Of a stretch of 12,554 nucleotides of DNA, positions 1-6,805 are shown one piece after another. Location of the stretch: positions 1-12,554 of the forward strand of contig JASGMZ010000067.1 in NCBI GenBank assembly GCA_030156305.1, read 5' to 3'. Position 1 is the first letter of the stretch; each line of letters begins with the position of its first letter. The position numbers were made by a program, and so were the translations under genes. The notes under the pieces were generated by a model, which was not told the origin of the DNA, searched no databases, and worked only from the letters and a program-made list of their open reading frames with translations. This DNA is from Bacteroidales bacterium (lineage in GTDB: Bacteria; Bacteroidota; Bacteroidia; Bacteroidales; UBA12077).

Positions 1-73
1 TATCAATAGGCTTTCGCGGCATAAACCGCTCGATTAGGCTGGATGATCCATCACAAAATCATAACCGAGGAAA

Positions 74-210
74 TTACACACTAAAATGGACTTGATTACC
101 TGTTGCATTTGCTTGTATTAAATAAGATTTGTTTATCACAATTAGTTTTCCCGTTATTAGGATTGAAATAATTGAAATGAAAAAATAGATCCAATAATTT
201 TTTTTTTCAT
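74..210 (-). pseudogene. Small membrane/signal-peptide-like gene broken by a poly-A frameshift
   Basis: Read on the minus strand, an AAAGGAAG ribosome binding site lies 6 bases before an ATG (208-210) that runs straight into a tract of ten A. In the frame set by the ATG translation stops after 17 codons. With one more A (eleven) it would continue for 45 residues: a Lys-rich start, a hydrophobic stretch with NYWIYFFISIISILIT, then ...LIQANATGNQVHFSV and a TAA at 74-76. The good ribosome binding site and the open hydrophobic frame suggest a once-real secreted or membrane peptide, or the start of a larger lost protein. The break could be a mutation, a sequencing error or slippage in the homopolymer. 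I do not recognise the family. Confidence 0.45.
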
Positions 211-274
211 ACTATACTTCCTTTCATTATTATTATGTAATGATAGATTAAAAAGCTGAGAAATAAAAAAATCC

Positions 275-472
275 ATGACTCTATCTATTTACTCAAAATT
301 CTGTAGAAAAATGAACCCAGATAAACATCAAGCGGATTTTATTGAAAAATTTTATATAGAAATGTATTACGCGTTACTAATCTACTTATCCAGCCCCAAT
401 CCACTTGATATTAATGTATCATATTCAGACTTAATAGACAATGAAGATGTCTTAAAGGAGGTGTATAAATAG
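275..472 (+). CDS. Small ORF, possible N-terminal fragment of an RNA polymerase sigma factor
   Basis: This is a 65-codon ORF with no good ribosome binding site before either ATG (275 or 311). The stretch ADFIEKFYIEMYYALLIYL resembles region 2 of the small sigma-70/ECF proteins of Clostridia (pattern FIE.LY.EMY..L..YA), but the conserved part after it (LAEEAVQDTF-like) is missing and an unrelated acidic tail ends the protein. A strong AAAGGAGG lies inside its 3' end (454-461). It sits among other broken genes, so a decayed fragment is more likely than a working protein. The sigma-factor reading is by eye only. Confidence 0.3.
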   Translation: MTLSIYSKFCRKMNPDKHQADFIEKFYIEMYYALLIYLSSPNPLDINVSYSDLIDNEDVLKEVYK

Positions 473-473
473 A

Positions 474-640
474 TTGCCAAAAGGTGAATTTATATCTGAG
501 ACGGAATCTCCTAATGGCGAATATACAGTTAAAGCATATCTCATAAATGGTCGAGCAACCACTTTGTATGGAATAAGGGGGGAATTGAATTAAAAGTCCC
601 TTATGAAAAATTTGATTGGCGAAGAAAAATCTTACTATAA
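474..640 (+). pseudogene. DUF5412-like gene remnant, N-terminally truncated with an internal frame break
   Basis: From a TTG at 474 one frame reads LPKGEF, then SPNGEYTVKAYLING and YGIRGEL, and stops at 591-593. The adjoining frame from about 584 continues with LKVPYEKFDWRR and stops at 638-640. As I remember the DUF5412 family (Bacillota proteins of unknown function), the first block is its SPDG.YT.KAYL.NGGAT...RGEL core and the second its C-terminal LNVP...YD.R end. Here the two are joined directly and out of frame, so the middle is deleted, and the usual N-terminal membrane anchor is absent. An AAAGGAGG at 454-461 lies 12 bases before the TTG. Almost certainly non-functional; the family assignment is moderately sure. 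Confidence 0.55.
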
Positions 641-670
641 ACTATTTTATACATATTCAAGGAGAATTTT

Positions 671-1348
671 ATGAAAAAATCAATTATTTTTATTCAAAGC
701 TTCATATTGTCAATGATAATATTAACTGGATGCCAAAGTAATACGACTGCTGTTGAAAATTCAGACACTATCAATTCATCCTTAACTGAAAATGACTTAA
801 ATGAGCCAGTAAATATAGAATCTGATAGTACAGCTATGACATCATCTGTTATTGAAATTAATGGTTTTACTTTTGGTAGCCCCTATCAAGATGTCATTGA
901 TACGTTGGGGGAACCTAGTAGTATTATTAATATGGATGAAGAATCAATGATTATATTTTCTGGATACTTTTCATTATTATTATATGATGGCATAGAAATC
1001 ATGATAGATGCCGATGATGATTTTGTGTTAAATGATCGAAGTTCAGTCATTGAAGTAGACATCACGAACAAAGATTATAAAACTTCTCAAGGAATTGGTC
1101 TAGGCGCGTCTTTAAATGAGGTAAAAACGGCTTATAACTTAGATGAAGGAGATTTTTACGCAAATGATAGTGAAAACCCAATTCCACCTTCAAGAATCCA
1201 TGGATTAAGAGGGGATTATGCTCTATTTGTAGATTATAGCTCATATTGTTATATACAAGAATATGATAGCGCCATTGCATTAATATTCCTTTTTGATGAA
1301 AACAATGTTGTAAATAGAATAGAATTAAGACATCTAACAGCAGGTTGA
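671..1348 (+). CDS. Secreted lipoprotein with two BLIP/BamE-like half-repeats
   Basis: This is a 225-residue surface lipoprotein: basic start MKKS, hydrophobic core, then lipobox L-T-G-C with the lipidated cysteine at 21, followed by a Ser/Thr/Asn/Glu-rich linker to about residue 60. The folded part has two similar units, FTFGSPYQDVIDTLGEPS (about 66-83) and GIGLGASLNEVKTAYNLDEG (about 141-160). The G-x-x-x-x-DV-x-x-LG-x-P pattern is typical of small beta-lactamase-inhibitor-like or BamE/SmpA-like domains, which bind partner proteins. AAGGAG at 659-664, 6 bases ahead, fixes the ATG. A T-run at 1359-1366 follows the stop, but no convincing hairpin precedes it. No partner gene is adjacent and the function is unknown. 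It is upstream of cas13 on the same strand, but the 69-base gap holds a good -10, so it is probably not part of the CRISPR system. Confidence 0.85.
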   Translation: MKKSIIFIQSFILSMIILTGCQSNTTAVENSDTINSSLTENDLNEPVNIESDSTAMTSSVIEINGFTFGSPYQDVIDTLGEPSSIINMDEESMIIFSGYFSLLLYDGIEIMIDADDDFVLNDRSSVIEVDITNKDYKTSQGIGLGASLNEVKTAYNLDEGDFYANDSENPIPPSRIHGLRGDYALFVDYSSYCYIQEYDSAIALIFLFDENNVVNRIELRHLTAG

Positions 1349-1357
1349 TAAAAGAGT

Positions 1358-1386
1358 CTTTTTTTTATACCATAAAAGTATATAAT
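1358..1386 (+). promoter_or_regulatory. Candidate promoter of cas13
   Basis: A perfect TATAAT -10 lies at 1381-1386, 31 bases before the cas13 ATG. The -35 position (about 1358-1363) is only CTTTTT, so the promoter is -10 driven or weak. A small dyad, TATAC (1366-1370) and GTATA (1378-1382), overlaps the spacer and the -10. Expected start of transcription is near 1393, giving a leader of about 25 bases that includes the GGGAGGG ribosome binding site at 1407-1413. Confidence 0.5.
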
Positions 1387-1417
1387 AATCTTAATAAGAA
1401 AATTATGGGAGGGCATA

Positions 1418-4400
1418 ATGAATCAATACATACACGCTGATAAAAAAGAAAATAAAAAAAGACCCAATAAGAGCAGTATTATTCGTATCATGGTATCGGA
1501 TTTTGACGATGAATACATTCAAGAAATAAAGGTGCTTTACACCAAACAAGGTGGCGTCGACACATTTAAAATAAATAAAATGAGCTATGACAGCGCCAGT
1601 CAAAAAATTATTTTTGAAGAAGTAGCAACACAAAACATGTTATCGGTGGAAGATTCAAATCTTAACTTTAAAAGGCCAATGGTTGAGTGCAAAAATGGCG
1701 ATATTTACGTCGTTAAACCGTCGGGAAAAGTAAATGCAAAGGGACAGGCAATTGAACCTCTCAGGTCTTATAAAATACACGGAAAATACCTCGATTTAAC
1801 AGAGGCAATAGGAAAAGACAACGCTGAATTGAGTGGCAAAAAACAGATTTATTTACACGTTGAGGATTTACTCGGTATGCACACAACTGCCGATTCGATT
1901 GATCGTAGGAGACTCGAATCAGAGACACAAAGAACCCTCCTCTCAAAAGAAGTGATGGAAAACTATGCCCTCATTATGGGCCACGAGATAAAGCTCAATG
2001 AATCCGATGAAACCTATAAGCTAGCCTGTTCAAAAGAAATCTACAAGGCCAATCGGTTTTTAGACTATCGCTCAAGACTGCTCTATTACTATAGCTTTAT
2101 TAATCATTTTTTGGCGGGACTTTCAAAAGGGGCGACTTATGAGTACGCGGGAAAATCTCTAGTAACGGAGATTCCAGACGGTGAAGTGTGGCAATTATGT
2201 GAACTAGAAGTAACGGCGTACCATGGAATATATATAAATAAAAAAACAAATGAACTTGTTAATGAAAATTGTCTCGAAATAGACGCCATTTATGCCCAGA
2301 TGGCAAAAAACATGAGAAAAACGTTAAATGAATTCGTCGAAAATTATAATGCGATGATAGAAAAACAAAACGAGCTAAATAAAAATAAACCTCAAATGAA
2401 AAAAGCGATTGTGCAAGAACCGATTAAATTTGAAAACTTTACAGAAGAGAAAATCAACCAAGATTTGCACAATATTGTGTATATCCTAAGCGATTTAAGA
2501 CACAAACTTATGCACTTTGAATACCGTTATTTTGATCTTCTGATGACGGGTAAAAAAATGGGCGAAAAAAGTGAAGTAGAAGTAAGTGTCCCTGATCGGA
2601 ATTCAGAATTACCCGCCTCAAAGAATCAACCATCTAAGGATAAATTTAGGAAAGGAAAAAAACTTTCAGAACTATTAAACCTTAATATTTTAAAAGAATT
2701 AGACACATTTGTAAAAGTGAAAGAATCGTATCAAACTACTTATTTAGAAACAAATGACAAAATAGAAATCTTAGGTAAGTTAAAAACTGCCAAATCTATT
2801 TATCAGATTTATCATCAAATTTGTCAGCGCAAAAACGGATTTAACAAATTTATCAATTCCTTTTTTATTGTCGATGGAGAAGAAAATACAGAGGTTAAAG
2901 ACTGCATAAACGAGGTTTTTAGAAAGGAAATTCACTATTTTGAAACGGAAATAGCCAAATCCAATAAAGACACACTAGATGATAAATATAAAAATAAAAA
3001 TCAATCCCAAAAAACTAGAGACAGAATGGAAGATCAAATAGAGGAATGCAAACGTTACCAAGACGATGAATCCAATATAGATACTTGGGTTGCTTACCAT
3101 AAGGATATTCATTATAGCAAGAGATATAAGAAATTATACAGTAAACATAAAACGCTTGTAGGCAATCTTAACAGCGCTGTTTCAAAGGGTTTAGATGGTC
3201 AAGTAATTAAGAAAATCAACGACGATATTGCAATTATAAAACGAGAAATGAATGAAATCACCAAAGCCAATTCAAAATCTAGATTGAGATATAAAATGCA
3301 AATGGCCTATGGCTTTTTATTTGTTGAGTATGGTCTCAAAATTCCTAAATTTTTAAATGATTTTGATTTAAGCCATGAGAGAACAGCGTCAAAAATAAAG
3401 GGATATACATCGCCAGAAAAAGTGACTCAATACCTGACCAATGGTGAGGGGAATAAAGATAATTTTAATTTAGATGAATTAACGAAAAATTTTAAAAAAC
3501 AAATGAAATTTGAGTTCTTAAAATTAAATGAAGATAACAATTTGATTAAACTCTATATTTTGATCTATCAACTGTTGCCACGAGAATTAAAAGGTGACTT
3601 TCTTGGTTTTGTTAAAAGCAATTATTACGATCTTAAGCACGTGGATTTTCAAACAAGAGAAACAGAAGCAAAAGATCAATTTTTTCACAACATGCGATTG
3701 TTTGAAAAAAACGTGAAAGCATTTGATTTGATCCAATATTCAATAGGCGATGAAATGTCTCAATTGGGCAATGAGACCTTTAATTTTTCACAAGCGCTAT
3801 CAAAAATAGTATCCGACGATACAATCCTTAATAGTGCTACCGAGATTCCCAACATCAATTGTTTGGTTTATGGAAGCCTATTAAAATACTACGAAAATGC
3901 TTTTAGACTTTCTAGTGAAATCGAAATTCGCGCCTTAATAAAAATAGCAAGGAAAGAAAAAGAAGTGGTTGATCATTCGAATAGCTATTCGATAAATAAG
4001 GCACATAGCAAAATTGAAAAAGAATTAAAAGAGAGAGATAGAGATAAGGAAGTTTCATTTTTTTGCATATTAGAATACGCCCATAAAAATTCTCTAAATC
4101 AAAAAGGCGACTACACTGATTCTGAAATTTATGATAAAGCATCTAACTTACGAAATAAGATTGCCCATTGTGATTATAGAAATCTGTTTATCACAAATAT
4201 TATTTGTGAAGCGGAAAACATAAATGTTAAGGTAAAATATTTAATTGACGTAAGCAACACAATCGGCCTTAACACTGTCGATTTAGGCAATGATATGGTA
4301 AATGATTACTTGATGTCTTATGATAAACAGATGACGTATCTCGTTAAAACCTCTGAAGAACTTCTAAAAGAAAGCCGTTTGGATAAAAGCAAAGAAAAAA

Positions 4401-5167
4401 AAGAAAGGCGAGACAATTTAAAAAATGAAACGAGAAGTCATTCAGAAATTTATATGGAATATGAATGGATTAGTGATTACCTCGTGAAGCTAAAAGACAA
4501 TCACGAAATATTATTGAAAAAAAATAAGACTGAGGATCTAAAACTGAATCGAGCGTATGAACTCATAAAAAACTATAATGTGGCTTTGAATAATAAATCA
4601 AAGATAAAGATAAGCGAGCTCACTGCAGATCATATCAATAACAATTGGGTGAACATCTGGGGAGTACTTAACCATGAACTTCAAGAAATAAACGGCCTTT
4701 ATTTGTACAAGGTCACTCCAAAAATCAAAAAAGGTATTTACCTTGTTTTAACCGATAAAAAGAATTACTGCCTTAATATAAATTTCTATACGCTTAAAAA
4801 AGTCCCTTCAAAAGATGATTCTGAAATGACTGAAGAAAGATATTTGAGGGATATTTCTGAAAAGTATTATTTTACCGTTGGTGAAGATAGTATGAAAGCA
4901 TTAAAAGATAGACTACAGACAATCAATGATAAGTGCATTGTTAATTATGTAAACAAAATTGACTGTAAGAACGAAAATCTAAAAGGAAAATCGGAATTTA
5001 AAGTAATCGACGTTTATAATTCTTGGGATAAAAAATATCTGAGCATTTCAAATGAAGAATCGCAGCATTGGTCTGTAGAAACTAAACGAGATAAGAAATA
5101 TAAAGAAAATCTGATACTAAATCTTATGGAGAAATCTTCTTTTAAATTAAATCTACATCAACTTTAA
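1418..5167 (+). CDS. cas13a: Cas13 RNA-guided RNase, type VI-A-like with unusual long C-terminal region
   Basis: A 1249-residue single effector of a type VI CRISPR system; it should bind crRNA from the adjacent array and cut RNA with a composite HEPN site. It has exactly two R-x4-H motifs: RHKLMHF (R361, H366) and RNKIAHC (R912, H917). As I recall Leptotrichia buccalis Cas13a, these correspond to RHGIVHF (R472/H477) and RNYIAHF (R1048/H1053). SYDKQMTYLVKTSEELLKE (967-985) matches the helix after HEPN2 in Cas13a. The central block holds LPRELKGDFLGF (720-731) and HNMRLFEKN (757-765). Oddities: the part before HEPN1 is about 110 residues shorter than in L. buccalis; H917 to SYD is about 27 longer; and after a Lys/Arg/Glu-rich linker (984-1005) some 245 residues follow, where Cas13a has about 70. 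GGGAGGG at 1407-1413 sets the start. Cas13 is near certain; VI-A rather than a new subtype is likely, not proven. Confidence 0.93.
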   Translation: MNQYIHADKKENKKRPNKSSIIRIMVSDFDDEYIQEIKVLYTKQGGVDTFKINKMSYDSASQKIIFEEVATQNMLSVEDSNLNFKRPMVECKNGDIYVVKPSGKVNAKGQAIEPLRSYKIHGKYLDLTEAIGKDNAELSGKKQIYLHVEDLLGMHTTADSIDRRRLESETQRTLLSKEVMENYALIMGHEIKLNESDETYKLACSKEIYKANRFLDYRSRLLYYYSFINHFLAGLSKGATYEYAGKSLVTEIPDGEVWQLCELEVTAYHGIYINKKTNELVNENCLEIDAIYAQMAKNMRKTLNEFVENYNAMIEKQNELNKNKPQMKKAIVQEPIKFENFTEEKINQDLHNIVYILSDLRHKLMHFEYRYFDLLMTGKKMGEKSEVEVSVPDRNSELPASKNQPSKDKFRKGKKLSELLNLNILKELDTFVKVKESYQTTYLETNDKIEILGKLKTAKSIYQIYHQICQRKNGFNKFINSFFIVDGEENTEVKDCINEVFRKEIHYFETEIAKSNKDTLDDKYKNKNQSQKTRDRMEDQIEECKRYQDDESNIDTWVAYHKDIHYSKRYKKLYSKHKTLVGNLNSAVSKGLDGQVIKKINDDIAIIKREMNEITKANSKSRLRYKMQMAYGFLFVEYGLKIPKFLNDFDLSHERTASKIKGYTSPEKVTQYLTNGEGNKDNFNLDELTKNFKKQMKFEFLKLNEDNNLIKLYILIYQLLPRELKGDFLGFVKSNYYDLKHVDFQTRETEAKDQFFHNMRLFEKNVKAFDLIQYSIGDEMSQLGNETFNFSQALSKIVSDDTILNSATEIPNINCLVYGSLLKYYENAFRLSSEIEIRALIKIARKEKEVVDHSNSYSINKAHSKIEKELKERDRDKEVSFFCILEYAHKNSLNQKGDYTDSEIYDKASNLRNKIAHCDYRNLFITNIICEAENINVKVKYLIDVSNTIGLNTVDLGNDMVNDYLMSYDKQMTYLVKTSEELLKESRLDKSKEKKERRDNLKNETRSHSEIYMEYEWISDYLVKLKDNHEILLKKNKTEDLKLNRAYELIKNYNVALNNKSKIKISELTADHINNNWVNIWGVLNHELQEINGLYLYKVTPKIKKGIYLVLTDKKNYCLNINFYTLKKVPSKDDSEMTEERYLRDISEKYYFTVGEDSMKALKDRLQTINDKCIVNYVNKIDCKNENLKGKSEFKVIDVYNSWDKKYLSISNEESQHWSVETKRDKKYKENLILNLMEKSSFKLNLHQL

Positions 5168-5175
5168 TATTAAAA

Positions 5176-5221
5176 TTTAGTCGATCGCTCATTTTGCAAA
5201 AACACTGGGGGATCGACTAAA
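5176..5221. repeat. Nested inverted repeat after cas13
   Basis: Perfect 11-bp arms TTTAGTCGATC (5176-5186) and GATCGACTAAA (5211-5221) enclose a 24-base loop that itself contains the 10-bp palindrome TTTTGCAAAA (5192-5201). It begins 9 bases after the cas13 stop, so it may end the cas13 transcript or protect its 3' end. No T-run follows on the plus strand, so it is not a classic intrinsic terminator; a protein-binding site in the leader is the alternative. Confidence 0.6.
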
Positions 5222-5259
5222 ATAATTATGAGTATTTCCAACCGTTACAACAATGGTAC

Positions 5260-5289
5260 TTGTTACCAATAGCAAAAACGTGATAGAAT
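5260..5289 (+). promoter_or_regulatory. Candidate promoter of the CRISPR array
   Basis: TTGTTA (5260-5265), an 18-base spacer, then TAGAAT (5284-5289) preceded by TG and one base, which makes an extended -10. Expected start of transcription is about 5296, on the GATCGACTGAA copy and roughly 55 bases before the first repeat. A short dyad TGGTA/TACCA (5254-5268) overlaps the -35. Confidence 0.5.
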
Positions 5290-5350
5290 AAGGTAGATCG
5301 ACTGAAATAGGTAAATGAGCCCTTGTGGCGTAGCCTTTTCAGCCGACAGG

Positions 5351-6424
5351 GACTGAACCTTACCATGTAGGGAATTGAACTATATTTTCCGACTTCGTCT
5401 GATAACACTTGTGACGGACTGAACCCTACCATGTAGGGAATTGAACGATGGGGATATAGTAGGTGGATTTGGATCGCTATAGACTGAACCCTACCATGTA
5501 GGGAATTGAACGCATTTTTCTTGGGTGTTGGGAAGTTTGACAGAGATGACTGAACCCTACCATGTAGGGAATTGAACTAATCTTCTGTTAAATAATCACA
5601 ATCAACGCTTACAGGACTGAACCCTACCATGTAGGGAATTGAACGCTTGTTATTTTGTATTTAATCATTTTTTACTCTCCGACTGAACCCTACCATGTAG
5701 GGAATTGAACATGTGGTCTTCAATTTTTGGTTCTGACTTTAGCCATGACTGAACCCTACCATGTAGGGAATTGAACCTTTGCTCGATTAGATCGCTTAAT
5801 TCGTTGTAGCTACGACTGAACCCTACCATGTAGGGAATTGAACCTGGGTACTCTCGTACCTCTATGAAATCCATTTCCGACTGAACCCTACCATGTAGGG
5901 AATTGAACCTGAAACACCTAAATGTTTGCATAATGCATTCATTGACTGAACCCTACCATGTAGGGAATTGAACCTTGGTCTTCTTTTACCAATGATGAAT
6001 ATGAGCCACGACTGAACCCTACCATGTAGGGAATTGAACTTTTCTTTAGTACATACAAAATTGAGTTGAATATCTGGACTGAACCCTACCATGTAGGGAA
6101 TTGAACTCATTACAGCTGTATTGTCAAGATCATCTTCCGAAGACTGAACCCTACCATGTAGGGAATTGAACATGACTGGATCGCGTTTATTGAGGCAAAT
6201 AAAAACGGACTGAACCCTACCATGTAGGGAATTGAACTAATGTTGACGGTTCTCTCAAAACTGTCTGGATATCGACTGAACCCTACCATGTAGGGAATTG
6301 AACTCTGTCGAATCGTCAAAGTATGCTATTGTTGTACTTGACTGAACCCTACCATGTAGGGAATTGAACTAAGCACTTCACTTAATATTTCAATTTCGAT
6401 CTCAGACTGAACCCTACCATGTAG
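5351..6424 (+). CRISPR. Type VI CRISPR array, 17 repeats and 16 spacers
   Basis: Sixteen full 30-bp repeats start at 5351, 5417, 5482, 5548, 5615, 5681, 5747, 5814, 5879, 5944, 6010, 6077, 6142, 6208, 6274 and 6340; a 17th (6405-6424) keeps only its first 20 bases. Spacers are 35-37 bp and all differ. The repeat begins GACTGAA, then has a perfect 6-bp stem (CCCTAC at repeat bases 8-13 with GTAGGG at 17-22) around a CAT loop, and ends with the 8-base tail AATTGAAC. The 8-base tail ending in AAC after a C-rich/G-rich stem matches Cas13a and Cas13d crRNA handles, and fits plus-strand transcription with the handle 5' of the guide. The first repeat has T for C at base 10; the rest are identical as far as I can see. 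No anti-repeat or tracrRNA is visible, as expected for type VI. Confidence 0.98.
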
Positions 6425-6428
6425 TAAA

Positions 6429-6480
6429 CGGTCGAATAATTAAAAATCACAATTCGACCCCGACCGAACGCGGTCGTATT
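6429..6480 (+). other. Two hairpins at the array end
   Basis: Directly after the truncated last repeat, GGTCGAAT (6430-6437) pairs with ATTCGACC (6452-6459), and CGACCG (6461-6466) pairs with CGGTCG (6471-6476) across the loop AACG, followed by TATTATTT. CGGTCG plus an AT-rich tail occurs twice (6429 and 6471), so alternative pairing is possible. The second hairpin could be a weak terminator of the crRNA precursor; the duplicated CGGTCG may be a scar from the event that cut the last repeat. Confidence 0.4.
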
Positions 6481-6622
6481 ATTTGACCCAAATATTGATG
6501 GCACATTTTTTCGATTTTAAGTGGTGCCAAACAAATACTTTAGTCTTAAATGGGGTCACTCTCTCCACTTTATATTGCACTCATAAACTTTTTAGCAAAT
6601 TAGAGTATGCATCTACCAAAAC

Positions 6623-6650
6623 ACAGCAAATCCCTTGCTGTATTTTTTTT
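6623..6650 (+). terminator. Strong intrinsic terminator
   Basis: ACAGCAA (6623-6629) pairs perfectly with TTGCTGT (6635-6641) around the loop ATCCC and is followed by an A and eight T (6643-6650). It points rightward. The nearest upstream transcription unit is the CRISPR array, about 200 bases away, so it probably ends the crRNA precursor or a small RNA in the gap, and insulates the transport operon. Confidence 0.8.
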
Positions 6651-6777
6651 GCGCATTTTTCCAAGCCGTTGTGAAAAGCTTTAAAAATGTAACTTGTTAC
6701 TGCTTTGTTGGTTTTATGTAAAATTCTAAATGACAGAATAGTTAAATTTTTTACATATATTTCATTCAGTACTTACG

Positions 6778-6805
6778 TTGATAGATTAAACTGACAAGGT
6801 ATTAA
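6778..6805 (+). promoter_or_regulatory. Candidate promoter of the transport operon
   Basis: TTGATA (6778-6783), a 16-base spacer, then TATTAA (6800-6805): the best sigma-A-like pair in the gap. Expected transcription start is near 6812, about 40 bases before the ATPase ATG. Confidence 0.45.

Larger units (their letters stand above)
5168..5350 (+). other. CRISPR leader
   Basis: This AT-rich, gene-free stretch lies between the cas13 stop and the first repeat. The far-end repeat of the array is truncated, so this side is the leader by the usual rule, and all elements point rightward. It holds a nested dyad (5176-5221), an extended -10 promoter (5260-5289), and GATCGACTGAAATA at 5296-5309, which nearly repeats the right arm of the dyad (GATCGACTAAAATA, 5211-5224) and contains GACTGAA, the first seven bases of the CRISPR repeat. 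Confidence 0.7.

Noticed and set aside
2..37. Short open frame at the left edge ending in HKPLD, possible end of a gene starting outside
   Set aside because: Only eleven codons are visible; nothing identifies it as coding.
1403..1946. Minus-strand ORFs over the start of cas13
   Set aside because: They lie fully inside the long cas13 frame, lack ribosome binding sites and show no family features.
5226..6319. Minus-strand ORFs with repeated FNSLHGRVQS and SIPYMVGFS blocks
   Set aside because: They are translations of the CRISPR repeat; the 66-base period is divisible by three and keeps frames open. No ribosome binding sites or independent coding signal.
5168..6480. tracrRNA or anti-repeat next to the array
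   Set aside because: No stretch complementary to the repeat was found in the leader or trailer, and type VI systems do not need one.
6483..6674. 63-codon plus-strand ORF from a TTG
   Set aside because: No ribosome binding site, runs through the terminator hairpin at 6623-6650, and the protein is low in recognisable features.
6672..6685. Catabolite-response (cre) site resemblance in TGAAAAGCTTTAAA
   Set aside because: The central CG of the cre consensus is GC here and the 3' end lacks CA; only the AAAGCTTT palindrome is left.
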